A DNA stretch of 64,000 nucleotides from an uncultured Rhodopila sp. (GTDB lineage Bacteria; Pseudomonadota; Alphaproteobacteria; Acetobacterales; Acetobacteraceae). Below, one piece after another: positions 53,765 to 63,788 of the stretch (the first letter of the stretch is position 1; each line of letters begins with the position of its first letter). Below the pieces are notes generated by a model. That model saw only the letters and a program-made list of their open reading frames with translations. It made no database searches and was not told the DNA's origin. A program made the translations under genes and the position numbers. The stretch covers positions 43,878 through 107,877 of the forward strand of contig NZ_CAIWTY010000069.1 of NCBI RefSeq assembly GCF_903915725.1. The letters run 5' to 3'.

Positions 53765-55171
53765 TCATGTTTCCCCGGCGAACTGAGGCCGGACCATTTT
53801 CTCCGGGTCGACGACCCGGTCGAATTCTGCCTCCGAGACAAAGCCGAGCTGCAGGGCCGCTTGTTTCAACGTCAGGTCATGATCCTTTGCGTGATGCGCG
53901 ATCTGCGACGCCTTGTCGTAGCCGATGACAGGAGTAAGAGCGGTCACCAGCATCAGCGATCGGTCGACATAGTCCTTGATCCTGACCAGGTTCGGTTTCG
54001 TGCCCTCGACCAGGAATTTGCGGAAGTTGGTGCAGCCATCGGTCATGATCGTGATGGAATGGGCGATGTTGTAGATCATCAGCGGCTTGTAGACGTTCAT
54101 TTCCAGATATCCGCCGGCGCCGCCAAAGCCGACGGCGACGTCGTTGGCCATGACCTGGGCGGCGATCATGGTCAGGGCTTCGGCCTGGGTGGGATTGACT
54201 TTGCCCGGCATGATGGATGAACCCGGCTCGTTTTCCGGTATCTCCAGTTCCGCGAACCCGGCGCGCGGGCCGCAGGACATCAGGCGGATATCGTTGGCGA
54301 TTTTATACAACGAAACGGCGAGGGTTCTGAATGTTCCGGACAACGCGACCAGCGCGTCATGCGAACCCTGCACGGTGAATTTGTTCGGCGCGGTGATGAA
54401 CGGCAACCCGGTCAGCGTCGCGATTTCCGCGGCGGCGGCCTCGGCAAAGCCGGGTGCCGCGTTGATGCCGGTGCCGACGGCGGTGCCGCCGAGCGCAAGG
54501 TGATACACGCTTTGCAGTGCGAATTCGATCCGTTCGAGGTTATCGCCCAGCATCCCCGCATAACCCGACCATTCCTGGCCCAGGGTAATCGGCGTTGCAT
54601 CCTGCATGTGGGTGCGGCCGATTTTGACGATGTCATGCCACTCCTCGGCTTTGGCGGCGATGCCGTCGCGCAGGAATCTGACGGCCGGCAATAGCCGCGA
54701 TGTCACATTCGTTGCGGCGGCAATGTTCATCGCCGATGGGAAGGAGTCGTTCGAGGACTGCGACATGTTGACATGACCGTTCGGATGTATCGGCGTCTTG
54801 CTGCCAAGTGCGGTGCCGGCAAGCTGGCAGCAGCGGTTCGACACGACCTCGTTGACGTTCATGTTGAACTGCGTGCCGCTGCCGGTCATCCAGACATGCA
54901 ACGGAAACATGTCGTTATGCTGGCCTGCCAGGATTTCATCACAGACCCGCACGATCAGACTGCGCGCCTGATCGTTCAGGTGACCCGCCTTATGATTGAC
55001 GATGGCGCAGGCCTTTTTCAGCACCGCATAGGCCGCGATCATTTCGCGCGGCATCAAATCCTTGCCGATGCTGAAATGCTCCAGCGAGCGCTGGGTCTGC
55101 GCGCCCCATAATTTATCCGCCGGGACTTCAACGACGCCGTGGCTATCGGTTTCCATGCGCATGACTGTCAT
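53765..55171 (-). CDS. fumC: class II fumarate hydratase
   Basis: A 468-residue tetrameric TCA cycle enzyme (fumarate to malate). The family signature [15 protein letters not shown] is intact. [26 protein letters not shown] and [19 protein letters not shown] are also conserved. The start could be ATG 55171, 55162 or 55156; none has a clear ribosome site. Confidence 0.96.
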   Translation of the reverse strand: MTVMRMETDSHGVVEVPADKLWGAQTQRSLEHFSIGKDLMPREMIAAYAVLKKACAIVNHKAGHLNDQARSLIVRVCDEILAGQHNDMFPLHVWMTGSGTQFNMNVNEVVSNRCCQLAGTALGSKTPIHPNGHVNMSQSSNDSFPSAMNIAAATNVTSRLLPAVRFLRDGIAAKAEEWHDIVKIGRTHMQDATPITLGQEWSGYAGMLGDNLERIEFALQSVYHLALGGTAVGTGINAAPGFAEAAAAEIATLTGLPFITAPNKFTVQGSHDALVALSGTFRTLAVSLYKIANDIRLMSCGPRAGFAELEIPENEPGSSIMPGKVNPTQAEALTMIAAQVMANDVAVGFGGAGGYLEMNVYKPLMIYNIAHSITIMTDGCTNFRKFLVEGTKPNLVRIKDYVDRSLMLVTALTPVIGYDKASQIAHHAKDHDLTLKQAALQLGFVSEAEFDRVVDPEKMVRPQFAGET

Positions 55172-55325
55172 CGCTGCCAGTGCTTCCCGTCACGTTAAGG
55201 CGGCCCGATATAAGCGTCGGGACTGACGGGCTTGGCGAGGGCAACGGCTCTAACAAAGCCGTTATGCGGCGTGATTCAGTATCTGCCAGCCAATCGGACG
55301 GGGGCGGCTATCTCGCGGCGATTAC

Positions 55326-56333
55326 TTATCGCGGCTTGATCAAACCCCACTCGGTCATCTGCGCGCGCGACGCGTTCATGCTCTCGGCCACCGCCAGCGC
55401 CGCAGCCAGCGCGCGGCGTCCGACCGCTGCATCCACCAGCACCGGCGCGCCATCAAGCACCGACGCCACGAATGCCGCCTGTTCCGCCGCCAGCGAATCG
55501 TGATCCTCCCACACCACCTCTTCATAGCCGAAGCCGGGCACACCCGGCACCGGCTGCTGTCCGGCGGCCAGTGCGCCATCCTCGCCGGGGGCGCGGCGGA
55601 TCACGGTCAGCGTCTTGTCGGAAAAATCCGCCGCGATGTAGGCGTCCTGGGCGAAGATCCGCATCCGCCGCTCGGTCCGCGGCGAAATCCGGCTGGCGGT
55701 AATCGCCGCCACCGCGCCGTTGCGGAAACGCAGGCGGGCATTGGCGATATCCTCGTGCGGGCTGGCCACCGGCGCGCCGACGGCATCGACCGCCTCGATA
55801 TCGCTGTCCACCAGAGCCAGAACCAGATCCAAATCGTGGATCATCAGGTCAAGAATGACCGAAACATCCGTGCCGCGCGGCTTGAACGGAGCGATGCGCG
55901 TCGCCTCGATATACAGCGGTGCACCGATGCGGCACGCCATGGCCTGATAGGCGGCTGAGAACCTCTCCAGGTGCCCGACCTGCAACACCAGGCCACGCTC
56001 CCGCGCCAGTTCCGCCAGCGCATCCGCCTCCGCCAGCGTCGCGGCGATCGGCTTTTCCACCAGCACGTGCTTGCCGGCGCGCAATGCCTTCGACGCGAGT
56101 TCGAAATGCGCCTCCGCCGGGGCGGCGATGATCACCGCATCCACCAGCCCGAGCAAATCGTCGAAGCCGATTTCCTTGGCGCCGGCTTCCCAGCCTACGG
56201 TCTTGGCGCGCTCGAGATCCGGATCGTAGACGCCCATCAATTGAGTCCGGCCGGAGGCCGCGACTTTCAGTGCGTGGTAGCGGCCGAAATGGCCGGCTCC
56301 GGCCAGGCCGACGCGCAGACGGGACTCATTCAT
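55326..56333 (-). CDS. Gfo/Idh/MocA family oxidoreductase
   Basis: A 335-residue NAD(P)-dependent sugar-type oxidoreductase. The Rossmann motif is RVGLAGAGHFGRYHALKV, and EKPIAATLAEADAL marks the catalytic lysine (VEKP). ILDLMIHDLDLVLAL carries the family's second active-site motif. The ATG at 56333 follows TGGAACTGCC. No sugar pathway genes adjoin, so its substrate is open. Confidence 0.92.
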   Translation of the reverse strand: MNESRLRVGLAGAGHFGRYHALKVAASGRTQLMGVYDPDLERAKTVGWEAGAKEIGFDDLLGLVDAVIIAAPAEAHFELASKALRAGKHVLVEKPIAATLAEADALAELARERGLVLQVGHLERFSAAYQAMACRIGAPLYIEATRIAPFKPRGTDVSVILDLMIHDLDLVLALVDSDIEAVDAVGAPVASPHEDIANARLRFRNGAVAAITASRISPRTERRMRIFAQDAYIAADFSDKTLTVIRRAPGEDGALAAGQQPVPGVPGFGYEEVVWEDHDSLAAEQAAFVASVLDGAPVLVDAAVGRRALAAALAVAESMNASRAQMTEWGLIKPR

Positions 56334-56479
56334 GGCAGTTCCAAACCGCAGACTATGGCATCTCACACATCCCGCCGCCCGCCGCGCTGTCAAGGGGATT
56401 TACTGCGAGCGGCAACGAATTGCGGTTTGCCGAGGTCGCTGCCGTCGTGGAAACTGGCCGCTGACCGAGGAGACTGATC

Positions 56480-57199
56480 ATGGACTTTCTGGCGGATCCG
56501 CAGATCTGGATCAGTTTGCTGACGTTGACGGCGATGGAGATCATCCTCGGGATCGACAACCTCGTTCTGCTCGCGGTGATGGCCGATCGGCTGCCGCCGC
56601 GGCAGCGGGCGGCGGCGCGGCGGCTGGGGCTGCTGGCGGCGCTGGGGACGCGCATCGTGCTGCTGTTCAGCATCACCTGGATCATGCGGCTGACAACGCC
56701 GATAATCGTGCTGTCGTTGCACAGTTTTTCCTGGCGGGATCTGATCTTGTTCCTGGGCGGATTGTTCCTGGTCTACAAAGGCACCACGGAAATCCACCAC
56801 AAGATCGAGGGCGACGACCAGGTTGAAACCCCCGGCGAAGGCCACGCGGGATTCTTCGCAACCATCATCCAGATCGCCCTGCTCGACATCGTCTTCTCGC
56901 TGGACAGCGTCATTACCGCGGTCGGGATGGCGAACAATCTTTACGTCATGGTTGCGGCGGTGGTGATCGCCATCGGCGTCATGATGCTGTCGTCCGGCAC
57001 CGTCGCAGGTTTCATCGGCCGCCATCCGACCGTCAAGATGCTCGCCCTGAGCTTCCTGCTGTTGATCGGCATGACGCTCATCGGTGACGGCTTTGGCGCG
57101 CATGTCCCGAAGGGCTACATCTACGCGGCGATGGGCTTCTCCGCGGTGGTGGAGGTGCTGAACCAGATTGCCGGCCGCAGGCGGCATCGCAAGCATTAG
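56480..57199 (+). CDS. TerC family membrane protein
   Basis: A 239-residue protein with about seven hydrophobic segments. EIILGIDNLVLLAVMADRLP and ALLDIVFSLDSVITAVGM contain the paired acidic membrane motifs of TerC. Members are linked to metal (manganese) export and tellurite resistance; no ter cluster is present here. GAGGAGA lies 10 nt before ATG. Confidence 0.93.
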   Translation: MDFLADPQIWISLLTLTAMEIILGIDNLVLLAVMADRLPPRQRAAARRLGLLAALGTRIVLLFSITWIMRLTTPIIVLSLHSFSWRDLILFLGGLFLVYKGTTEIHHKIEGDDQVETPGEGHAGFFATIIQIALLDIVFSLDSVITAVGMANNLYVMVAAVVIAIGVMMLSSGTVAGFIGRHPTVKMLALSFLLLIGMTLIGDGFGAHVPKGYIYAAMGFSAVVEVLNQIAGRRRHRKH

Positions 57200-57276
57200 G
57201 CTGGCAACCCGGGCCGTGTTGTGCTCAATCCGCCCGCTTTGGCTCAAGGACGCAACCCCGTGCGCATGTCTATCTG

Positions 57277-58515
57277 ATGGCCGATCCCACGCGTGAGTCG
57301 GCGTTCGACCTGCTGAAGACCGTGCTGGAAAAGCACCGGCCCCTGGAAGAGGCGCTGGATGCCTTGCCGGCGCAGCAGCCCCGGGACCGCGCCGCGGCAC
57401 ATCGGCTGGCGGCCAGCGTGCTGCGGCGGATGGGCACGCTGGATGCGGTGCTGGAACCGTTCCTGCGGCGGGAGCCCCCCGACCCGGTCCGCAACGTGCT
57501 GCGTATCGGCGCGGCCGGCCTGCTGTTCCTGGACACGCCCGGCCATGCCGCCGTCGCCACTGCCGTCGCGCTGACCAAAACCCGTGGGCTGGCGCCGTTC
57601 GCCGGCCTGGTGAACGCAGTCCTGCGCAAGGTCGCGGCGGCCGGTGCGGCGGCACTTGTGGATCTCGATTCGCCCCGGCTGGACACGCCGTCCTGGCTGT
57701 GGGGCGCCTGGGGCTCGGCCGCGCGCGTCATCGCCACGGCACACCAGACCGAGGCGCCGTTGGACCTCACGCTGAAGCCGGGCACCGCCCTGCCGGACGG
57801 CGGTGTGCTGCTGCCGACGGGATCGGTGCGGTTTCCCGCCGGCACGCGGCTGGTGGACATCCCGGGCTTCGATACTGGTGCGCTGTGGGTGCAGGATGCC
57901 GCCGCCGCCCTGCCGGCTCGCCTGCTGGATGCGCAACCGAATGAGCGTGTGGCTGATCTGTGCGCCGCGCCGGGCGGCAAGACCGGACAGCTTGCCGCGG
58001 CCGGAGCAACCGTGACCGCAATCGAACGCGATCCGGCACGAGCCGATCGGCTGGGGGCCAACCTGCGGAACTGGGGGCTTCACGCGGACGTGATAACCGC
58101 GGACGCGACCGCCTGGATGCCTCCGGCGCCGTTCGACGCGGTGCTGCTGGATGCGCCGTGCAGCGCCACCGGGACGATCCGGCGCCACCCGGATGTGGCG
58201 CGGCTGAAGCGCCCGCGCGATGTCGAGTCGCTGATCAAGACCCAGGACGCGCTGCTGGACGCCGCTGCGTCGATGCTGCGCCCGGACGGGCGGCTGATCT
58301 ACGCTGTTTGCTCGCTGCAACCGGAGGAAGGGGCGCCGCGGATCGCCGAGGCGGTTCGAAAGGGGCGCCTGCGGCATGACCCGTTTCGTCCGGACGAATT
58401 GGCGGCGTTGCCGGAGGCGCTGACGCGGGAGGGTTTCCTGCGCACGCATCCAGGCCTCTGGCCGGACCTCGGCGGCATGGATGGTTTTTTCGCCGCACGG
58501 CTGATTCGGGTCTGA
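57277..58515 (+). CDS. RsmB/NOP family class I SAM-dependent RNA methyltransferase
   Basis: A 412-residue protein. The N-terminal 130 residues are NusB-like (RNA binding). The catalytic domain has the AdoMet site VADLCAAPGGKTGQLA and motifs DAPCSATG and YAVCSLQPEEG with the two cysteines of m5C methyltransferases. It is a probable 16S rRNA m5C967 type enzyme. Confidence 0.92.
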   Translation: MADPTRESAFDLLKTVLEKHRPLEEALDALPAQQPRDRAAAHRLAASVLRRMGTLDAVLEPFLRREPPDPVRNVLRIGAAGLLFLDTPGHAAVATAVALTKTRGLAPFAGLVNAVLRKVAAAGAAALVDLDSPRLDTPSWLWGAWGSAARVIATAHQTEAPLDLTLKPGTALPDGGVLLPTGSVRFPAGTRLVDIPGFDTGALWVQDAAAALPARLLDAQPNERVADLCAAPGGKTGQLAAAGATVTAIERDPARADRLGANLRNWGLHADVITADATAWMPPAPFDAVLLDAPCSATGTIRRHPDVARLKRPRDVESLIKTQDALLDAAASMLRPDGRLIYAVCSLQPEEGAPRIAEAVRKGRLRHDPFRPDELAALPEALTREGFLRTHPGLWPDLGGMDGFFAARLIRV

Positions 58516-58589
58516 TCCGTTCAGCCCGGCGGGAATCGGGGATGCATCCTGCCTTGTGCGGCATCGTCGCGGACGTTTAGAAGCAGCGC

Positions 58590-58700
58590 ATGGCCGCATT
58601 CGATTCCCGGCACGTCATTCCCGCTCTGAACCTGCTCGCGCCTCGCCTGTCGCGGCTGCCCCAAGGACCGCGCGCTCTCGCGCCGCGAGCCTGGCCATGA
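58590..58700 (+). CDS. possible 36-codon upstream ORF
   Basis: ATG 58590 to TGA 58698-58700. The peptide starts MAAFDSRHVIPALNLLAPRL. Its stop overlaps the ATG of the heparinase-like gene (ATGA). The coupling geometry is as in real operons of this window, but the site GAAG is weak and no family is recognised. Confidence 0.3.
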   Translation: MAAFDSRHVIPALNLLAPRLSRLPQGPRALAPRAWP

Positions 58701-60307
58701 GCGGCGCCCGGGGCAGAAGCTGGCTGCGCGACGCAAGGCGCGCGATGGCGCGGCTGCCGAGCTTTCGGATGGGCCGCGTGCCCGATGCGCCGGCGCTGTC
58801 GGTGCGCGATCCGTGGCCGGGCGACCCGGCCCGTGGCGCGCGGCTGATCAAGGGCGAAATGGAGATGGGCGGCGGCGTGCTGGCGCTGCGCCCGGGCGGC
58901 TGGTCGGATCTGGCCGGCTCACCGGTGCTGGTGGCGGGGGCGCACGGGTTTTCCTGGCTGCGCGACCTGCGCGCGCTGGGCACCGATGCGGCGCGGCTGC
59001 GTGCCCGCGGGCTGGTGGCCGAGTGGATCAACGATCCGCCCTCCGCGTCCATTGCGCACCGGCCGGATGTGGTGGGGGCGCGGATCACCGCCTGGCTTGG
59101 GCATTACGATTTTTTCGCCGCGACCGCTGATGATGCGTTCCGCCAGCGGCTGATGGCGCGTCTGGTCGCGGATGCACGCAGCCTGTCGGCGGCGCTGCCG
59201 GCCGAGGAGCTGGACGCGCGGGCGCTGACCGCAATGAAGGGGCTGGTGGCCGCCGCGGTGGCGTTGCGGGAGCATACCGGGTTCCTGACCCGTGCCTTAC
59301 GGCTGCTGCCGCAGGAAATCGCGCGGCAGGTGCTGCCGGATGGGTGCCATGCCGAGCGCAGCCCGGCGGCTCAGTTGTCGGCGCTGCAGGATCTGACGGA
59401 AATCCGGGCCTTGTTCCAGACCTCGCAGACCCAGCCGCCGCAGGTGCTGGCGGCGGCGATCGAGCGCATGGCGCCGGCGCTGCGGATGATGCGGCACGGC
59501 GATGGCGGGCTGTGCCTGTTCAACGGCAGCCGCGAGGAGACCGCCGCCCTGGTCGATCTGGTATTGACGCAGGCGGGGCGCGGCGGGCGTGGGCCGGCGG
59601 CGCTGACCGAGGGCGGATTCCATCGCATGCAGGCCGGGCGCAGCGTGCTGATCGTCGATTGCGGGTTGCCTGCTCCCCCCGGCCTCGATCGTCTGGCCCA
59701 TGCCGGCACGTTGTCGATGGAGCTGTCCGTCGGGCGCGACCGGGTGATCGTGAACTGCGGGGCGTTTCCGGCCGGGCCGCCGCAGTGGCGGGACGCGGCG
59801 CGGGCGACGGCGGCGCATTCCACGCTGATTATCGCAGACACCAACAGCAGCGAGTTGAAGCCGGACGGGTTGGGGCGGCGGCCGGCGGTGGTGGATGTGA
59901 ACCGGCAGGAGGCCGCGGGGGCGCACTGGCTGGATGTGTCGCATGACGGCTGGAAGAAGCCGTTCAACGCGGTACACCGGCGGCGGCTGTACATGGCGGA
60001 GAGCGGCGAGGATATCCGGGGCGAGGATCTGATCGAATCGCCCGATCCTCAGCCGTTCAGCCTGCGGTTCCACTTGCATCCGGATGTGCAGGCGAGTTTG
60101 CAGCAGGATGGCGGCACGGTGCTGCTGCGGTTGAAGTCGGGCAGCTTCTGGCGGCTGCGGGCGGACGGGGCGCGGCTGAACCTGGAGGAGACGATTTATC
60201 TGGGCGGCCCGGAGCCGCGGCGGGGCGAGCAGGTGGTGCTGACGGCGTTCGCGGATGATCCGCAGCAGGTGAAGTGGGCGTTGAGCAAGGTCGAACGGGC
60301 GGGGTGA
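58697..60307 (+). CDS. heparinase II/III family protein
   Basis: A 536-residue protein. The start at 58697 gives a cytoplasmic-type basic N-terminus without a signal peptide. The first 350 residues are alpha-helical and the rest, with LSMELSVGRDRVIVNCGAFP, HSTLIIADTNSSEL and HRRRLYMAESGEDIRGEDLI, is the beta-sandwich of the heparinase II/III class. It probably modifies or degrades an acidic polysaccharide. A glycosyltransferase follows, consistent with capsule or exopolysaccharide work. Confidence 0.88.
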   Translation: MSGARGRSWLRDARRAMARLPSFRMGRVPDAPALSVRDPWPGDPARGARLIKGEMEMGGGVLALRPGGWSDLAGSPVLVAGAHGFSWLRDLRALGTDAARLRARGLVAEWINDPPSASIAHRPDVVGARITAWLGHYDFFAATADDAFRQRLMARLVADARSLSAALPAEELDARALTAMKGLVAAAVALREHTGFLTRALRLLPQEIARQVLPDGCHAERSPAAQLSALQDLTEIRALFQTSQTQPPQVLAAAIERMAPALRMMRHGDGGLCLFNGSREETAALVDLVLTQAGRGGRGPAALTEGGFHRMQAGRSVLIVDCGLPAPPGLDRLAHAGTLSMELSVGRDRVIVNCGAFPAGPPQWRDAARATAAHSTLIIADTNSSELKPDGLGRRPAVVDVNRQEAAGAHWLDVSHDGWKKPFNAVHRRRLYMAESGEDIRGEDLIESPDPQPFSLRFHLHPDVQASLQQDGGTVLLRLKSGSFWRLRADGARLNLEETIYLGGPEPRRGEQVVLTAFADDPQQVKWALSKVERAG

Positions 60308-60384
60308 GGGGTCGTGCGTGGTTTCGGGCCGGGGCGGCTGGCGGTGGGTCGCGTCTGGGTCGGGCTGTGTTTTTGCCTCCGCGA

Positions 60385-60427
60385 TTCGACGCAGAGTTCG
60401 CAGAGCGGGGCGCAGAGGGCGCAGAGA
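60385..60427. repeat. left arm of 43-bp inverted repeat
   Basis: TTCGACGCAGAGTTCGCAGA continues into GCGGGGCGCAGAGGGCGCAGAG. It pairs with the arm at 60961-61003 with a few mismatches. It is itself made of repeats of GCAGAG. The arms enclose about 530 bp. Confidence 0.8.
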
Positions 60428-60686
60428 AGGTTTTATACGGCTTTGGATCAGCGGCTGGACGTAATGCCAGGCGCCATGCGGTTGTTCGGACGGCGATTGG
60501 CTTTTCACTGATGGCTGATGGGAGATCCACAGGCGATACTCAATGTGTCAGTAGACGCGAGGTTTGGTCTTTGTATCCTGGCCCGGTTCGGCCTTGGTAT
60601 CGACGGGTTTGCTTCGATACCCACTGCAAGTCTTGGATAAGTACAACGATAACACAGGATACCGCCGGCTGGCCCGGGCACTATTT

Positions 60687-60810
60687 ATACCAACCGGCGC
60701 TGACTTTGACCGGTTGGCAGGTCGCTCGTATCATCAAGGCGTGGATGCCGACCTCCGTCGGCATGACGGGGTGGTTGCGTCCGAGAATCAACGTCATCGC
60801 CGGTTGGTAT
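60687..60810. mobile_element. small palindromic MITE-like element
   Basis: Ends ATACCAACCGGCG and CGCCGGTTGGTAT are perfect 13-bp inverted repeats. Inside are a second hairpin (CCAACCGG/CCGGTTGG) and a family A repeat (60738-60771). No coding capacity. Confidence 0.6.
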
Positions 60811-60960
60811 TAAACGTGTCCAATGCAAATCCCTCGCTGGGAAGACCGGTTACCCGCGGTCCGCGTCGTTTTTTTATACGACCAAATATGCGGAGGATCT
60901 TCGTTGCCATGACAGGGCGGCACTGCCGGAGCGCCGGACTCGATGGTTGATACAAATTCC

Positions 60961-61003
60961 CCTCTGCGCACTCTGCGCCCCGCTCTGCGCACTCTGCGTC
61001 GAA
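60961..61003. repeat. right arm of 43-bp inverted repeat
   Basis: CCTCTGCGCACTCTGCGCCC through CTCTGCGTCGAA, the near-exact reverse complement of 60385-60427. It ends 61 nt before the glycosyltransferase start. Confidence 0.8.
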
Positions 61004-61064
61004 ACGCGGATTTTATGCGCACACCGGCGAATCAGGTGCGCAATACCGGCCGATCAACAACGCA

Positions 61065-62171
61065 ATGAAAATCATCGAAATCACCAACGTCGACTTTTCC
61101 CTGCGGCATTTCCTGCTGCCGCTGATGCGCGCCATCCGCGCCCGCGGGCACGAGGTTGTCGGCGGCTGCGCCGAGGGGCCACTGCTGGACGGCGTCCGCG
61201 CCGAGGGGTTCCGCGTCATCGCGATCCCGTTCGTCCGGCGGCTGTCCCCGCTGGCCCACATAAAGGCTTTTCGCTCGCTGGTGGCGATCCTGCGCGCGGA
61301 AAAACCCGACATCGTGCATGGGCACATGCCGATCAGCGGATTTTTGGCGCGGATGGCGGCGCGGGCGGCGGGGGTGCCGAAGGTTGCCTATACCTGCCAC
61401 GGCTTCCTGTTCAACTACCGCTCTTCCTCGCTGCCGCGGCGGGCTTTGTCCTTCGTCATGGAGTGGACCGCCGCCCGTGTGACCGGCATTTTCCTGACCG
61501 TCTCGGAAGCCGAGGCGCGCGATGCGCGGCGGTTGCATATCAGCGCCCGTGCCGTTGCCGTGCGGAACGGCCGCGACCCCGCCGTCTTCCATCCCGATCC
61601 GTCCGCCCGCGCCCGCATCCGGGCGGAATTGGGCGTTGCCATGGACCGCGTGGTCGTCATCGCCGTCTCCCGGCTCGTCCGGCACAAGGGCTATCCGGAG
61701 CTGGCGGTCGCCATGCGCTCGGTGCCGGAGGCGGAACTCTGGGTCGTCGGCGAGCGGCTCGAGAGCGACCGCGGCGGCGACATGGTCGCACTGCTGCGGG
61801 CGGCGGGGCTGGGTTTCCGGCTGCGGCTGCTCGGCTACCGCGAGGATATCCCGGCCCTGCTGGCAGCGGCCGACATCTTTACCCTGCCCAGCCGGTTCGA
61901 GGGCCTGCCGATGTCGGTGATCGAGGCGATGCTGACCGGGCTGCCGGTCGTGGCCACCGATGTGCGCGGGCCGGACGAGCAGGTGGAGCAGGGGGTCACC
62001 GGCCTGAAGGTCCCGGCGGGTGATGCCGCGGCGCTGGGGGCGGCGCTCGGGCGGCTGGCGCGGGACAAGGCGGCGCGGGCGCGCATGGGCGAGGCGGGGC
62101 GGCTTCGGGCGCTGGACTGCTATGACGAAGCGAAAGTCCTGGCGCGTACCCTGGACCTGCTGGGGTTGTAG
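61065..62171 (+). CDS. glycosyltransferase family 4 protein
   Basis: A 368-residue GT-B enzyme. The N-terminal domain begins MKIIEITNVDFSLRHFLLPL, and DIVHGHMPISGF follows. The C-terminal donor domain has VIAVSRLVRHKGYPELAVAM and LPSRFEGLPMSVIEAMLTGL with the EX7E-type glutamates. It transfers a sugar from a nucleotide donor, probably to a lipid-linked or polysaccharide acceptor. ATG 61065 is the only suitable start. Confidence 0.92.
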   Translation: MKIIEITNVDFSLRHFLLPLMRAIRARGHEVVGGCAEGPLLDGVRAEGFRVIAIPFVRRLSPLAHIKAFRSLVAILRAEKPDIVHGHMPISGFLARMAARAAGVPKVAYTCHGFLFNYRSSSLPRRALSFVMEWTAARVTGIFLTVSEAEARDARRLHISARAVAVRNGRDPAVFHPDPSARARIRAELGVAMDRVVVIAVSRLVRHKGYPELAVAMRSVPEAELWVVGERLESDRGGDMVALLRAAGLGFRLRLLGYREDIPALLAAADIFTLPSRFEGLPMSVIEAMLTGLPVVATDVRGPDEQVEQGVTGLKVPAGDAAALGAALGRLARDKAARARMGEAGRLRALDCYDEAKVLARTLDLLGL

Positions 62172-62213
62172 GTTTATCCCGCCGCGCTTGACGCATCACG
62201 GGACCAGAGCGCA

Positions 62214-63788
62214 ATGACCGACATCGTTTCCATCCGACGGGCGCTGATTTCCGTCTCCGACAAAACCGGGCTGGTGCCGTTCGCCCGCGCCCTGGCTGAG
62301 CGCGGCGTTGAAATCCTGTCCACCGGCGGTTCGGCCAAGGCGCTGCGCGACGCGGGCGTGCCGGCGAAGGAGGTCTCTGAACACACCGGTTTCCCGGAGA
62401 TCATGGACGGACGTGTGAAGACGCTGGTGCCGCAGATCCATGGCGGCATCCTCGGGCGGCGGGATTTACCAGAGCATGTCGAGCAGATGCGGGTGCATGG
62501 GATTGCGCCGATCGACCTGGTGGCGGTGAATTTGTATCCGTTCGAGGCGACGGTGGCGAAGGGCGCGCCGTTCGAGGACTGCGTCGAGAACATCGACATC
62601 GGCGGCCCGGCGCTGATCCGCGCGGCGGCGAAAAACCATGATTTCGTCACGGTGCTGACGGATCCGGATCAATACGACGAAGTGCTGGCGGCACTGGCGG
62701 AGGCGGGCGGCACGTCGTTGCTGCTGCGGCGGCGGCTGGCGGGCGAGGCTTACGCCCGGACAGCCGCCTATGACTCCGCCATCGGTGCGTGGTTCGCGGC
62801 GCAGCGGGGCGAGGATTTCCCGAAGCGGCTGACCGTCGCCGGCAGCCTGCGGCAGACGCTGCGCTATGGCGAGAATCCGCATCAGGCGGCGGCGTTCTAT
62901 GCCTCCGGCACGCGGCCGGGCGTGGCCAGCGCAGTGCAGGTGCAGGGCAAGGAACTGTCCTACAACAATTTCAACGACACCGACGCGGCGTTCGAGTGCG
63001 TCTCGGAATTTGCCGCGCCGACGGTCGCGATCATCAAGCATGCGACGCCGTGCGGGGTGGCCTCGGCCGCGTCGCTGGCGGAGGCGTGGGATGCGGCGTT
63101 CCGCTGCGATCCGGTGTCGCCGTATGGCGGGATCGTCGCGGTGAACCGGGTGCTGGACGCGGCGGCGGCGGAGAAGTTTGCCGCCATCTTCACCGAGGTG
63201 ATCATCGCGCCGGATGCGGACGAGGGCGCGCGGGCGGTGCTGGCGCGGAAGAAGAACTTGCGGCTGCTGCTGACCGGCGGGATGCCTGACCCGGCGGCGG
63301 GCGGGCTGACGTTCCGCAGCCTGTCGGGCGGTTTCCTGGCGCAGACGCGGGATGCCGGGCGGGTCGAGGCGGCGGACGTCAAGGTGGTGACGCAGCGGGC
63401 GCCGACGGATGCGGAGCTGGCGGACCTGCTGTTCGCGTTCCGGGTGTGCAAGCACGTCAAGTCCAACGCCATCGTCTACGCCAAGGACGGCGCGACGGTG
63501 GGTATCGGCGGCGGCCAGCCGAACCGGGTGGACTCGGCGCGGATCGCGGCGTGGAAGAGCGAGGAGGCGGCGAAGGCGGCGGGCCTGCCGGAGCGGCTGA
63601 CGCAGGGCAGCGTGGTGGCGTCGGACGCGTTCTTCCCGTTTGCCGATGGGCTGGAGGCGGCGGTTGCGGCGGGCGCGACGGCGGTGATCCAGCCGGGCGG
63701 CTCGATCCGGGATGCCGACGTGATCGCCGCGGCGGATGCGGCGGGGATTGCGATGGTGTTCACGGGGATGCGGCACTTCCGGCATTAG
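62214..63788 (+). CDS. purH: bifunctional AICAR formyltransferase/IMP cyclohydrolase
   Basis: A 524-residue enzyme for the last two steps of IMP synthesis. The N-terminal cyclohydrolase has [33 protein letters not shown] and [15 protein letters not shown]. The C-terminal transformylase has [30 protein letters not shown] and KHATPCGVA. It starts 42 nt after the glycosyltransferase stop. The stop is followed by 212 nt with no gene, only a family-type GC-rich stretch. Confidence 0.97.
   Translation: MTDIVSIRRALISVSDKTGLVPFARALAERGVEILSTGGSAKALRDAGVPAKEVSEHTGFPEIMDGRVKTLVPQIHGGILGRRDLPEHVEQMRVHGIAPIDLVAVNLYPFEATVAKGAPFEDCVENIDIGGPALIRAAAKNHDFVTVLTDPDQYDEVLAALAEAGGTSLLLRRRLAGEAYARTAAYDSAIGAWFAAQRGEDFPKRLTVAGSLRQTLRYGENPHQAAAFYASGTRPGVASAVQVQGKELSYNNFNDTDAAFECVSEFAAPTVAIIKHATPCGVASAASLAEAWDAAFRCDPVSPYGGIVAVNRVLDAAAAEKFAAIFTEVIIAPDADEGARAVLARKKNLRLLLTGGMPDPAAGGLTFRSLSGGFLAQTRDAGRVEAADVKVVTQRAPTDAELADLLFAFRVCKHVKSNAIVYAKDGATVGIGGGQPNRVDSARIAAWKSEEAAKAAGLPERLTQGSVVASDAFFPFADGLEAAVAAGATAVIQPGGSIRDADVIAAADAAGIAMVFTGMRHFRH

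Larger units (their letters stand above)
60308..61064. other. 757-bp gene-free region with nested repeats
   Basis: No gene is supported between the heparinase-like and glycosyltransferase genes. The region holds the inverted-repeat arms, the palindromic element at 60687-60810 and lower GC than its surroundings. It looks like a site of repeated insertions. Confidence 0.6.

Noticed and set aside
56480..57199. A tellurite resistance operon around TerC
   Set aside because: No terB, terD or terZ genes adjoin. A lone TerC protein is common and more likely linked to metal balance.
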